A DNA stretch of 64,000 nt from Bacillota bacterium (GTDB lineage Bacteria; Bacillota; Clostridia; Lachnospirales; Lachnospiraceae): positions 1 through 64,000 of the forward strand of contig JAFAFU010000020.1 of assembly GCA_023423335.1 (NCBI GenBank), read 5' to 3'. Positions 9,310 through 17,965 of this stretch are shown piece after piece; position 1 is the first letter of the stretch; each line of letters starts with the position of its first letter. Position numbers and translations under genes: made by a program. The notes below the pieces were generated by a model. It saw only the letters and a program-made list of their open reading frames with translations. It was not told the DNA's origin and made no database searches.

Positions 9310-10077
9310 ATGAACAATGAACTATTGGTAAACACTGCGGTATTAGCGGGAGAAATTATGCTTTCCGGAGGTGCCGAAACATACCGGGTGGAAGATACCA
9401 TGAACAGAATGTTGAAGATGTCCGGTCTTGCAGTTACCGAAACCGTGGCTACAACTACCGGTATCTATGTTACCCTCTCCGATAAGAGTATAAATACAAT
9501 TACTTATATTAAAAGAGTAAATGTAAGGAATAACAATCTGGGGAAAATATATGAAGTAAATGAAGTATCCAGGAGGTTTTGCAGCGATCGGATTACTCTC
9601 GAAGAGGCAAATGATAAATTGCATGCCCTAAGTAATATGCAGACATATCATAGATATATAATTTATCTGTGCACGATAATAACCGCAGCATTTTTTACCG
9701 TATTATATGGAGGAAATACAGTTGATTTTGCGATAGGCGCTCTGAACGGCGGTCTCCTGGCTTTATTTTCATTTCTATTCAGTAAAGTGCGGGTGAACCT
9801 TTTTATTCATAACATGATTTCCGCCTTACTGGTTACGATCAGCAGTGCCGTTTTCCTTAAGTTTTTTCCGTCGGATATTAATATAACCGTTCTGTTATCG
9901 GGCTCGATTACACCCTTGGTACCCGGAGTAGCAATCACGAATGCCATCCGGGATACCTTTCAGGGGGATTATATGTCCGGAGGGGCCAGAGCGATTGAGG
10001 CCTTTGTTGCGGCAACCTCTATCTCCGTAGGTGTCGGAGTTGGACTGGCAATCTTTAGAGTCTATGTAATGATCTGA
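9310..10077 (+). CDS. Threonine/serine exporter, N-terminal half (ThrE_1, DUF1212)
   Basis: One half of a split ThrE-type amino-acid exporter. A soluble N-terminal part (about 1-115, with the conserved GGAETYRVEDTM) is followed by about five membrane helices. The segment GSITPLVPGVAITNAIRD is typical of the family. The start at 9310 is chosen because AGGAG lies 9295-9299. An earlier in-frame ATG at 9232 would overlap the GH13 gene and add 26 residues foreign to the family. The second half follows 23 bp downstream. In Bacillota this two-gene arrangement is normal, so it is not a frameshift. The substrate is inferred from ThrE. Confidence 0.86.
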   Translation: MNNELLVNTAVLAGEIMLSGGAETYRVEDTMNRMLKMSGLAVTETVATTTGIYVTLSDKSINTITYIKRVNVRNNNLGKIYEVNEVSRRFCSDRITLEEANDKLHALSNMQTYHRYIIYLCTIITAAFFTVLYGGNTVDFAIGALNGGLLALFSFLFSKVRVNLFIHNMISALLVTISSAVFLKFFPSDINITVLLSGSITPLVPGVAITNAIRDTFQGDYMSGGARAIEAFVAATSISVGVGVGLAIFRVYVMI

Positions 10078-10100
10078 ATTTAAGAATAAAGGAGATTCAA

Positions 10101-10529
10101 ATGGCTATTCGGGTATTTGGTGCCTTAATTGGTATCATAGGTTTTTCGGTTATTTCTGGAGTTCCGAAGAAATTTCTTATCCATTGCAGTATTACCGGAG
10201 CTACGGGCTGGCTTGTCTATTTAGTCAGTAAGGCATTCAATGATGATGAAGTCCTTAGTATGTTCCTTGCAGCTTTGGTAGTATCACTGCTATCCCATAT
10301 ATTTGCCAGGGCATGTAAGGCTCCGGTGACAATATTTCTAATCCCGGGAATATTGCCGCTGGTCCCCGGAATTGGCATGGTCCGATCAGTTTATTATAAT
10401 ATCATTCATAATTCCGCGTTAACAGGCTATAATCTGTCATTAACCTTACAGACAGCGGGAGCGATCGCTATGGCTATTCTCATTATAGATACCTGCTTTC
10501 GGATGTATCGGGTTAATAAAAGAAGATGA
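10101..10529 (+). CDS. Threonine/serine exporter, C-terminal half (ThrE_2, DUF3815)
   Basis: A small membrane protein of 142 residues with about four or five hydrophobic helices, completing the split ThrE exporter with the gene just upstream. The motif IFLIPGILPLVPGIGMVR repeats the LVPG pattern of the other half. AAAGGAG precedes the ATG by 7 nt. The pair should form one complex in the cytoplasmic membrane that exports threonine, serine or small peptides; this is inferred from the family. Confidence 0.86.
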   Translation: MAIRVFGALIGIIGFSVISGVPKKFLIHCSITGATGWLVYLVSKAFNDDEVLSMFLAALVVSLLSHIFARACKAPVTIFLIPGILPLVPGIGMVRSVYYNIIHNSALTGYNLSLTLQTAGAIAMAILIIDTCFRMYRVNKRR

Positions 10530-10576
10530 ATACCATAGACCGGGCTATGAATCAACCTAATTCTGGAGGAACCATA

Positions 10577-11092
10577 ATGGTTAAAATATTTAGAAAGAAA
10601 CAAAAGCAGGAATCATCTGATCGGGACAGGGTGAATATGTATAATCCTATGCGTAATATGGCTTTCAACATAAAGCCAGAGGACCTAGGGGTAACCCTCG
10701 ATAGCGATGACCAGGTTTATGGCAGTATCATTGATATGAATACTGGCAATGGTATTGCTACAATGGTTTGCTTTATTGACGGAACTGCGAGTTTATATTT
10801 TTCAAGCGGGGGTGGGATTATTGGGAGTGGGCAATATGAAAATGTCCGTAAAGCAGTAGGTTCTTATTTAATCAGCATACATCAGGTATTGCCAATTTTG
10901 AGGGTTACGGAAGATTATAATTATATACCTCAGGATAATCATCATATTTTCTACTTATTTACACTTAATGGTAAGTATACAATAGATATTGATATAAAAA
11001 ATATAGACACGAACGAAAAGAAATTTCTCTTTTCGCTATCGCAGATGGTATTAAAAGAAATAAGAAAAGTGAACGAAAAAAGCAATGGATGA
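10577..11092 (+). CDS. Unrecognised conserved-looking protein
   Basis: I do not recognise this family. The protein has 171 residues, a short basic N-terminus (KKQKQ, about 6-10) and then a compact alpha/beta pattern with the Gly-rich segment SSGGGIIGSG near residue 80. There is no signal peptide or membrane helix, so it is probably cytoplasmic. The start at 10577 is preferred because GGAGGA lies 6 nt upstream; an in-frame ATG at 10526 overlaps the ThrE_2 stop but has only a weak A-rich site. It may be cotranscribed with the exporter. Function unknown. Confidence 0.6.
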   Translation: MVKIFRKKQKQESSDRDRVNMYNPMRNMAFNIKPEDLGVTLDSDDQVYGSIIDMNTGNGIATMVCFIDGTASLYFSSGGGIIGSGQYENVRKAVGSYLISIHQVLPILRVTEDYNYIPQDNHHIFYLFTLNGKYTIDIDIKNIDTNEKKFLFSLSQMVLKEIRKVNEKSNG

Positions 11093-11166
11093 TTGCATAG
11101 CTAACTTTTGCATATATGCTTTGTACTTAAAATCTTAAAATATTAGTATTTGGGGGGAGATTTAGA

Positions 11167-11706
11167 ATGAAAAAAATTAATGAGATGACTGCAAACATTG
11201 ATGAGGTGGAAATTTTTGAAATGCCTCAAATGAAATTAGTAGGCCGTGAAGTACGCTGCGGCGGTCCTGATTTTCTGAATAATAAGGCAAAAGAGTTATG
11301 GGAAATTATTCTTGAAGACGGCTCATTTGAAATAATTAAAAGCTTACCATCGATTATTCCTGGTGCCATGATGGCATGGACAGGAAACTATACCGGAGAA
11401 GACGAAACCTATAGCTATATTATAGGAAAGTTCGTGCCTTTTGATACTCCGGTTCCCAAAGGTTTCTCAGGACGGCTTCTACCGGCAACTTTAGTGGCGA
11501 AAGGAATATATGGACAAGGATATTCCATGATAAATACATATAAAAGTTGGGGATATACACAGAATTACGAATTGTTTGGCTGGAATGCGGAAGTTGTTTT
11601 TGAAAATGACCCTGATGCACATGATTGGTATCATTTTTGCGAAAAAAAGCAGTGGACAAATATTTCACCGGTAAAAAAAATTGATGTACCGGAGGCCTGC
11701 ATATGA
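11167..11706 (+). CDS. GyrI-like / AraC effector-binding domain protein
   Basis: A free-standing small-molecule-binding domain of the GyrI-like type (179 residues), as found at the C-terminus of many AraC/MerR regulators, here without a DNA-binding part. The pattern of alternating strands with PQMKLVGRE near residues 19-27 and YELFGWNAEVVFE near the end fits. Proteins of this type can bind drugs or hydrophobic compounds. GGGGGGAGA precedes the ATG. The stop overlaps the next gene's start by ATGA, so the two are translationally coupled. Ligand unknown. Confidence 0.65.
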   Translation: MKKINEMTANIDEVEIFEMPQMKLVGREVRCGGPDFLNNKAKELWEIILEDGSFEIIKSLPSIIPGAMMAWTGNYTGEDETYSYIIGKFVPFDTPVPKGFSGRLLPATLVAKGIYGQGYSMINTYKSWGYTQNYELFGWNAEVVFENDPDAHDWYHFCEKKQWTNISPVKKIDVPEACI

Positions 11707-12122
11707 AATCAATTGATCAAATACTTAAATTCATTCAAAAGCAAAAAGTTGCATTTATAGCATCAATTGACGAAGATGGTTTTCCAAATCAGAAAGCGAT
11801 GCTGAAGCCACGGAAAATTGAAAACCATCATACGTTTTATTTTTCCACAAATACCTCTTCGTTGCGTGTTGCACAGTATCGACGTAATCCGAAAGCAAGT
11901 ATTTATTTTTACCATAAGGGTCTTATAAAATATGAGGGCGTACTGCTCGTGGGTATTATGGAGGTTTTGGAAGATGCTGCAATAAAGCGGGAGTTATGGC
12001 ATATAGGGGATAAGATTTTTTGTTCAAAAGGAGTTACTGACCCTGATTATTGCATTTTAAAATTCTCAGCTACCCATGGACGATATTATTGTGACTTAAA
12101 AACGGAAAGCTTTGAAATATAA
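11703..12122 (+). CDS. Pyridoxamine-5'-phosphate-oxidase-like FMN-binding protein
   Basis: A 139-residue split-barrel flavin protein. The start (KQKVAFIASIDEDGFPNQKAM) and FYFSTNTSS are typical of this general-stress/PNPOx-like family, which binds FMN or F420 and reduces small molecules. It overlaps the upstream GyrI-like gene by 4 bp, so the two probably act together, for example one binding and one reducing a compound; this is inference. No signal peptide. True PNPOx function in vitamin B6 metabolism is unlikely given the short length. Confidence 0.75.
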   Translation: MKSIDQILKFIQKQKVAFIASIDEDGFPNQKAMLKPRKIENHHTFYFSTNTSSLRVAQYRRNPKASIYFYHKGLIKYEGVLLVGIMEVLEDAAIKRELWHIGDKIFCSKGVTDPDYCILKFSATHGRYYCDLKTESFEI

Positions 12123-12160
12123 AATACATACATGAACGGTATAAGTGTAGGAGACAAAAT

Positions 12161-12601
12161 ATGAAGATTGAATTTTATTCCATAGATAGTGATGTTAATA
12201 ACTTGAAATTTGTAGTGATCCAAGCCAGATATCAGGGTCAATGGATATTTGTACGGCATCATGAAAGGACCACTTGGGAGCTGCCGGGAGGCCATATTGA
12301 AGCAGATGAAGATACAGATAGTGCAGCAAAAAGGGAACTTTGGGAAGAGACAGGCGCTTTAGATTTTCAATTAATACCGGTTTGTAATTATTCTGTTGAA
12401 AGGAAAGAGAGTAAAACATATGGAAGGCTGTATTTTGCAGAGGTTTATAAATTGGGCAGTTTAGAGCATGAGATTGAGGAGATATCCCTTCGTGATTTCT
12501 TGCCGGATCAACTTACATATAATCAAATTCAGCCATACTTATATGAAAAGATTAAGGAATATATAGCAAACGAACATGGAGGAGAAAACCATGGTATTTA
12601 A
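12161..12601 (+). CDS. Nudix hydrolase, MutT-like
   Basis: A 146-residue Nudix protein with an intact box: the glycine-led GGHIEADED segment followed by REL-x-EETG around residues 42-66. It hydrolyses an unknown nucleoside diphosphate derivative. WFVRHHERTTWELPGG-like spacing before the box is typical of MutT-type proteins. It lies in a run of small enzyme genes and overlaps the GNAT gene by 11 bp, which suggests coupling. It is distinct in sequence from the Nudix gene at 6.9 kb. Confidence 0.82.
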   Translation: MKIEFYSIDSDVNNLKFVVIQARYQGQWIFVRHHERTTWELPGGHIEADEDTDSAAKRELWEETGALDFQLIPVCNYSVERKESKTYGRLYFAEVYKLGSLEHEIEEISLRDFLPDQLTYNQIQPYLYEKIKEYIANEHGGENHGI

Positions 12602-13142
12602 TTCGGATAAGACAGGATTTCCCATAATAGAAAATGAAGATTATAAAATGCGTGAATTACGTGAGAGTGATGTCAGCGATTTGTTTGAATATTATGGCGA
12701 CGCTGACCATATGAAATATAATTCGTCGCACCCACATAATTCAAAAGACGAAACACACGCAATGATAAAAAAGCTTATGGGTTCTTTCCCAAATAACAAA
12801 GGTATTGCGTGGGCGATAGAGGAAAAACATACAAAGAAAGTAATAGGAAATATAGGCTTATTTTATATGGACAGTGATAGAGTAAAAGCAGGTGTTGGAT
12901 ATAATATAAACAAAAATTATCAGAATCAGGGGATAGCAACCTGGGCATTGAAAAGCTGTATAGAATCAGCATTTATGCTTTTTAAAGTAAATGAGATAGA
13001 GGCATCATGTAAATCGATTAATTATGCTTCTGAGAGGGTTATGAAAAAGTGTGGGATGAAACTTAAAGAGGTTTTGCAAAAAGCTTCTGAAAAAGATGGG
13101 ATTTTATATGATAAATTGATTTACTATATATCGAGTCAATAA
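12591..13142 (+). CDS. GNAT acetyltransferase, RimJ/RimL type
   Basis: An N-acetyltransferase of 183 residues that would use acetyl-CoA. The signs are the opening YKMRELRESDVSDLFEYYGD, the acetyl-CoA loop region NYQNQGIATWAL (Q-x-x-G-I/A) and the late NYASERVMKKCGMK typical of RimJ/L-like enzymes. The start at 12591 has GGAGGA 6 nt upstream. An in-frame ATG at 12576 has no good site. The gene overlaps the Nudix gene. Acceptor unknown: ribosomal protein, antibiotic or small metabolite are all possible. Confidence 0.82.
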   Translation: MVFNSDKTGFPIIENEDYKMRELRESDVSDLFEYYGDADHMKYNSSHPHNSKDETHAMIKKLMGSFPNNKGIAWAIEEKHTKKVIGNIGLFYMDSDRVKAGVGYNINKNYQNQGIATWALKSCIESAFMLFKVNEIEASCKSINYASERVMKKCGMKLKEVLQKASEKDGILYDKLIYYISSQ

Positions 13143-13228
13143 CTATTCCCATCTTGGCGCAAGAATAGCCGGATACCTTAAGCTGCTGAAGTGTTAAATA
13201 ATATAAGATAATATTGGAGGAGGTAACT

Positions 13229-13801
13229 ATGGGAAAAATATTGGTTTATATCTATGATGATATGGCGGATTTTGAAATATCATTGTTAACACATCTGCTT
13301 GGCGCCGATCGCGGAATGGAATTGTTGGTTGTATCCAACAATAATCGAATGGTAACAAGTAAATCAGGGATGCTGTTTATGCCCCACCTGGATTTGCATA
13401 ATATCGATATCATGGAAGTGGAAGGTATTATAATTCCGGGTGGTCTGCTTGCTGACTTGGATGAGAAATTAATAGATATTATTCAAGATTTACATAGCAG
13501 AAATAAACTTATTGCCGCAATTTGTGCTGCTCCGTGGATCTTAGCCAAGGCAGGAGTTCTGGAAAAATGCAAATACACAACCTCAATTGTTGAGTGGCGA
13601 GATATGCATAAAGAGATTTTTAAGACAGACGATCCATTCCCCAGGCAAGGATATATCGAAGGAAGAGTAATAAGAGACGGCAATATTATAACTGCAAAAG
13701 GAATAGCATTTATAGATTTTGCCATTGAAGTCTGTGATTATTTTGGACTCTTTAAAGATGAAGAAGAGAAAAAAGATTTTGAGCAGGAATTAAAGGGATA
13801 A
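13229..13801 (+). CDS. DJ-1/PfpI family protein
   Basis: A cytoplasmic protein of the DJ-1/PfpI (class I glutamine amidotransferase-like) superfamily, about 190 residues. The nucleophile elbow is visible in IAAICAAPWIL, with the Cys between Ile and Ala. IIIPGGLLADL is the usual glycine turn. Members act as glyoxalases, deglycases, isonitrile hydratases or stress proteins, and sequence alone does not choose. The start at 13229 has GGAGGAGGT directly upstream; an in-frame TTG at 13214 lies within that site. It closes the run of small enzyme genes. Confidence 0.85.
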   Translation: MGKILVYIYDDMADFEISLLTHLLGADRGMELLVVSNNNRMVTSKSGMLFMPHLDLHNIDIMEVEGIIIPGGLLADLDEKLIDIIQDLHSRNKLIAAICAAPWILAKAGVLEKCKYTTSIVEWRDMHKEIFKTDDPFPRQGYIEGRVIRDGNIITAKGIAFIDFAIEVCDYFGLFKDEEEKKDFEQELKG

Positions 13802-13926
13802 TGCTTGGCGATTCCCATAGAAATGCATGTCCGCAGGCCCAAATATGGTTTAACATGTAATGATACATAAGTTATATTAAGTAACTTAATCAGATAAAAT
13901 GAGACAGAACAGGATGATGAACAATT

Positions 13927-14460
13927 ATGGAATTACAAAAAGGAAGACCGACGGATTTGAATGGGAGACTGGAGAAGGAAATACGGGTATATGATTTGTT
14001 GGATCGATTGGATATCGAATATTTCAGGGTGGACCATGAAGCCCTGTTTACCATGGAGGCCTGCCGGGAAGTAGATCGATTATTGGAAGTTGATATGTGC
14101 AAGAACCTATTTCTGCGCAATGAACAAAAAACCAAGCATTATCTTCTGCTAATGCCGGGGGACAAGAAATTTAAGACAAAGGATTTATCAAAACAGATCG
14201 GCAGTGCCAGACTATCCTTTGCGTCAGCCGAGGATATGGAAAGGCTTCTGGATATCGCTCCCGGATCGGTCAGTGTCATGGGACTAATGAATGATACAAC
14301 CCATCAGGTTCAATTAGTAATTGATGAAGAAATATTTCGGTGTGAATATATGGCTTGTCATCCCTGTGTCAATACCTCCAGTCTTAAACTGAAGACAGAG
14401 GAGATTATCCATAGCTTTCTTCCGGAAACGGGTCATATACCGATTAAAGTTATGCTTTAA
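13927..14460 (+). CDS. Prolyl-tRNA editing protein (ProXp-ala / YbaK-like)
   Basis: A free-standing aminoacyl-tRNA editing domain of 177 residues that removes mischarged amino acids, most likely Ala from tRNA-Pro. The pattern RVYDLLDRLDIEYFRVDHE, the central GDKKFKTKDLSKQIG (with the key Lys) and a late CHPCVNTSSLK, which stands where family members have G-x-x-x-P, fit ProXp-ala/PrdX. It is monocistronic with a 125-bp gap on its left and a convergent gene on its right. The family call is good; exact tRNA specificity is inferred. Confidence 0.85.
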   Translation: MELQKGRPTDLNGRLEKEIRVYDLLDRLDIEYFRVDHEALFTMEACREVDRLLEVDMCKNLFLRNEQKTKHYLLLMPGDKKFKTKDLSKQIGSARLSFASAEDMERLLDIAPGSVSVMGLMNDTTHQVQLVIDEEIFRCEYMACHPCVNTSSLKLKTEEIIHSFLPETGHIPIKVML

Positions 14461-14513
14461 GAAGGAATTTATCGGTATAACTGAATATAGCCGTTACAGA
14501 CGATATCCGTACA

Positions 14514-15887
14514 TTAGGTTGCCGTTCTTGTAATTCTCCATATTACACCGGTATACTGCATTAATACTCCGGGGGTTTCAATGCTTTCTATTCCCGCATC
14601 CAGAACATACATTGCGCCGTCCGGACCAAAAACAATATCGACAGGTCTTCCAAATCCGCCTTCTCTCGAAATCGAGGTTGGAAATCCGGACCGATTAATT
14701 GCAAATGTAGTGACCGTTCTGGTTTTCATGTCTATTCTGGATATTCTATGCCCAATTCCGGCATAGGATATATAATCACGGCTTGTTTGACTTCCCATAT
14801 TGCCATATTCGGCGATATATACGTCTCCATAGGTCCCAAAATTATTATAATCAAAATCAAAGCCCATAATATTCGAATTTGACTGGAAGGTTGTAAAAGG
14901 CACCGGCGGAGTATTAGGTATATTTTTAATTAATAATTCCGGGGTTACGCCCCCTTCCGGTGTAAATCTGGGTAAGCTCACAGGCTCTCCGCCTGAATAA
15001 TCAGGCCAGCCATACCAATTTTCCTCTGTAACGGCAAAGAATTCATCGGGAGCATTGGCAATCGGTCTGCTTCCCCTATTATCATAGCCAATATTAGCCG
15101 CATATAACTGTCCGCCTGAATCAAACTTAATATTAAGAGGAAATCGAAATCCCCATGCGAAAAGTTGAATATTTGTACCGTCAAGCTGTGCGCTTAGTAT
15201 ACTGCCGGATGCTTTGCGGAATTCTTTTCTGATTTCAAAAGGAGCATTCGGATTTCCATAGGGGGAAAACGCACCGGTATATATAATTTCATTCGGTGAT
15301 ACTTCATTGTCAATGTTTCTTGTTTCAAAATTCTGGCCGTTGAGTATAATGTAGTCGCCAGGGTAGTCGCACAACAGGGGATGGTTCTCCTTCCAGTTGT
15401 TATCCTGTCCGACCACTGCGGAATTCGTTGCCGTACCTTGCCCAAAATACAGTCTTCTTCTGTCAGGGCTGAAGACAACTCTGCCATTATAATAATCTCC
15501 GTTACTGGGCAATCCGGTAATGAGGGTTTGTTTTACTCCATCCTGGGTAATTCGAATGATATAACCTCTATGAGAAACATATAAAATGCCATCCAGGTAG
15601 TTCATTCCGGTTATTGGTGACCTGAAATCTTCAGCCACTACTTCAAAATTATTATTCACATAGCTAAGAATTCTTGGATTGCCGGATTCCAGCCCGGATT
15701 CTGCAACCAATAAGGTTCCATTATCAGTAAACAGCATATTAACCGGTGTATTTAAACCATAAGCAAATACTTCGATACGATAACCGGTCTCTATATTAAT
15801 ATCTGCCGGGTTGAGATATCTTTCCGGAAACGAGTCTGTGTCCCGGGTAGTATATGCCTGTATCTCTGATGATTGGCCTGTTTTCAT
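14514..15887 (-). CDS. Glucose/sorbosone dehydrogenase-like beta-propeller
   Basis: A 457-residue protein of the soluble PQQ glucose/sorbosone dehydrogenase superfamily. Repeated blades are visible, such as TPVNMLFTDNGTLLVAESG near the start and RPVDIVFGPDGAMYVLDAG near the end. The usual His of the H-x-x-G motif before the FGPDG-like blade appears to be replaced (DYYNGRVVFSPD). There is no signal peptide, although PQQ enzymes normally work outside the cell. This may therefore be a binding or scaffold propeller and not an active dehydrogenase. GGGGAGAT lies 9 nt before the start. It stands alone, facing away from the Fpg-like gene. Confidence 0.75.
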   Translation of the reverse strand: MKTGQSSEIQAYTTRDTDSFPERYLNPADINIETGYRIEVFAYGLNTPVNMLFTDNGTLLVAESGLESGNPRILSYVNNNFEVVAEDFRSPITGMNYLDGILYVSHRGYIIRITQDGVKQTLITGLPSNGDYYNGRVVFSPDRRRLYFGQGTATNSAVVGQDNNWKENHPLLCDYPGDYIILNGQNFETRNIDNEVSPNEIIYTGAFSPYGNPNAPFEIRKEFRKASGSILSAQLDGTNIQLFAWGFRFPLNIKFDSGGQLYAANIGYDNRGSRPIANAPDEFFAVTEENWYGWPDYSGGEPVSLPRFTPEGGVTPELLIKNIPNTPPVPFTTFQSNSNIMGFDFDYNNFGTYGDVYIAEYGNMGSQTSRDYISYAGIGHRISRIDMKTRTVTTFAINRSGFPTSISREGGFGRPVDIVFGPDGAMYVLDAGIESIETPGVLMQYTGVIWRITRTAT

Positions 15888-16153
15888 AGTATAGATCTCC
15901 CCAAATTACTGTTTACAAAAATATATTCAAAAAAAATCCAGATATACAATATATGTAAACTGGTTTTGAATATGAAAGATAATGCCATATTCATGCATCT
16001 ATGACTGCGGAAGATATAAATCCGGATGAATTATTCTTTTCTATAAATTGACATTAAATATTCATTGTATTAAGATGGATATATATATTTTATTGTATAT
16101 ACGAGCATATGTTTTGTGATATACACAATATACCAGATAGGGGAGGGCTATGT

Positions 16154-16975
16154 ATGCTGGAAATTCCGGAAAGCTATACGATTGCAGAGCAGTTAAATCA
16201 AACGATTCAGGGAAAGATCATCAGCTATGTCAAAGCAAACCATTCTCCGCATTCCTTTGCGTGGTACTTCGGAAATCCTGCTGATTATGATGAACTGCTC
16301 TCCGGCAAAACGGTTGGAAAGTCCTACGCCAGAGCAGGCATGCTAGAGATTGAAGCTGAGGAATGCCGCATTGTGTTATGTGATGGGGCGGCGCCGCGTT
16401 ATTATGACGATCTGAAGAAGGTACCGAAGAAGCATCAGTTATATATTGAATTTGATGATAATACAGCATTAGTCTGTACCATACAGATGTATGGCGGCTT
16501 GTGGGCATACCGTGAGGGAGAGAATCATAATGGATATTATATTGGAGCCAGGGAGAAGCCCTCACCTCTATCCGATGTTTTTGACTATAATTATTTCTTG
16601 ATCCTGAGAACAGATAAGGCGGGTAAACTGTCGGCAAAAGCATTTCTGGCGACGGAACAGCGAATCCCCGGGCTGGGTAATGGTGTCCTGCAGGACATTC
16701 TTTTTGTGGCAGGACTTCATCCGAAGCGTAAAATGGACACGGTGTCGGAAGAGGAATATCGAAAACTATATGATACCGTCAAAGCATTATTAAAACAGAT
16801 GTCAGACCAGGGCGGCAGGGATACGGAGAAGGACCTGTTTGGGAATCCGGGCGGTTACATGACCTTACTCAGTAAGAAGACGGCATGGACCCCCTGTACT
16901 GTCTGCGGATATGAGCTGCGTAAGGATAGTTATATGGGTGGGACAATCTACTATTGTGAGCATTGCCAAAAGTGA
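16154..16975 (+). CDS. Fpg/Nei-family-like protein lacking canonical catalytic residues
   Basis: A 273-residue member of the formamidopyrimidine/endonuclease VIII superfamily. The fold marks are clear: an MLEIPE start, the H2TH region RIPGLGNGVLQDILFVAGLHP (about 170-190) and a zinc finger with Cys248, Cys251, Cys268, Cys271. However the N-terminal Pro nucleophile is Leu2, the Lys of the R-x-A-K motif seems to be Arg60, and the zinc-finger Arg is Gly. It may use another mechanism, only bind DNA, or act on another lesion. The start at 16154 has GGGGAGGG upstream; a GenBank-style earlier ATG at 16109 would put 15 foreign residues before the family start. Confidence 0.82.
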   Translation: MLEIPESYTIAEQLNQTIQGKIISYVKANHSPHSFAWYFGNPADYDELLSGKTVGKSYARAGMLEIEAEECRIVLCDGAAPRYYDDLKKVPKKHQLYIEFDDNTALVCTIQMYGGLWAYREGENHNGYYIGAREKPSPLSDVFDYNYFLILRTDKAGKLSAKAFLATEQRIPGLGNGVLQDILFVAGLHPKRKMDTVSEEEYRKLYDTVKALLKQMSDQGGRDTEKDLFGNPGGYMTLLSKKTAWTPCTVCGYELRKDSYMGGTIYYCEHCQK

Positions 16976-17092
16976 TATGCTGGCAGACAGTAAGCTGAAG
17001 CAGGCTGTCATATCCGATTTCAATAATAAAAGTGAAAGTGTAATAGTTATATGCTATGATAAATATATACCCGACAGGATGGAGTGATTGGA

Positions 17093-17890
17093 ATGGTCAG
17101 AAAATTAATGGAAGAGGATAGGGCTTCTGTTCTTCGATATTTAAGCGCGGAGCCGTCGATAAATTTATTTATCATAGGTGATATAGAAGCCTTTGGCTTT
17201 GATAAGGATTTTCAGGAAGTATGGGGGCAGTTTGACAGTAATGACGAACTGGAGGGAGTGTTACTGCGCTTCAATGTGAATTTTATTCCCTATTTCATTA
17301 AGCCGGATTTTGACATTACGGAATTTAAGGATATTATATTAAGTAATGAAGGAAACACTATGATATCAGGGAAAGAAAGTATTGTCAGCCGGTTTATCGG
17401 GATATTGCCGGATCATATTGCCAGACTGACTTTTTTTTGTGAGCTGGCTAACCAGGGCCAGCTCAAAATATATAACAGTGACCGACCGGTCATGATTGCG
17501 GAAGAAAGCGATGCAAAACGGGTTCATAATCTAATCGAGCAAATTGAAGAATTCAATAATATGGGTAATACGCTGGAACGGCTGAAATATAAATTAAAGA
17601 CGAAAACCGGTCGGGCATATTATATAGAAAATGAAAAAGGCTCCATAGTCTCAGTAGCTCAGACAACTGCCGAAAACTCACGGTCTGCTATGGTTGTAGG
17701 GGTTGCTACCTCAGAAGAATACAGATGCAGGGGCTATATGAGCGCGTGTCTCTCAAGACTGTGTGCAGATGTGATATCGGAAGGAAAGACATTATGTCTG
17801 TTTTATGATAATCCGAAAGCGGGGGCTGTCTATCACAGATTAGGATTTCAAACAATTGATAATTGGATGATGATAACGAAAGATGAATGA
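17093..17890 (+). CDS. GNAT-like acetyltransferase
   Basis: A 265-residue protein whose C-terminal part (about 150-265) is a GNAT fold: MVVGVATSEEYRCRGYMS gives the acetyl-CoA-binding R-x-x-G-x pattern and FYDNPKAGAVYHRLGF the last strand. The N-terminal half is a second, degenerate acetyltransferase-like or family-specific domain. The start at 17093 is preferred because GGAG at 17081-17084 is 8 nt upstream; GTG at 17084 would overlap that site. Acceptor unknown. Confidence 0.78.
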   Translation: MVRKLMEEDRASVLRYLSAEPSINLFIIGDIEAFGFDKDFQEVWGQFDSNDELEGVLLRFNVNFIPYFIKPDFDITEFKDIILSNEGNTMISGKESIVSRFIGILPDHIARLTFFCELANQGQLKIYNSDRPVMIAEESDAKRVHNLIEQIEEFNNMGNTLERLKYKLKTKTGRAYYIENEKGSIVSVAQTTAENSRSAMVVGVATSEEYRCRGYMSACLSRLCADVISEGKTLCLFYDNPKAGAVYHRLGFQTIDNWMMITKDE

Positions 17891-17965
17891 AAATACCGGT
17901 TTCATTTGTCAGGAAAAGTAACAAAAAAGGCTGAAAAGCCTATAAAGTCTTAGGAGGGATAAGAA

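Noticed and set aside
9310..10529. A frameshift splitting one thrE gene
   Set aside because: Each half has its own ribosome site and a complete domain; the split form is normal in Bacillota.
17927..17940. AGGCT-GAAA-AGCCT as a terminator after the GNAT gene
   Set aside because: The stem has only 5 pairs and no T-run follows; the next ribosome site comes at once.
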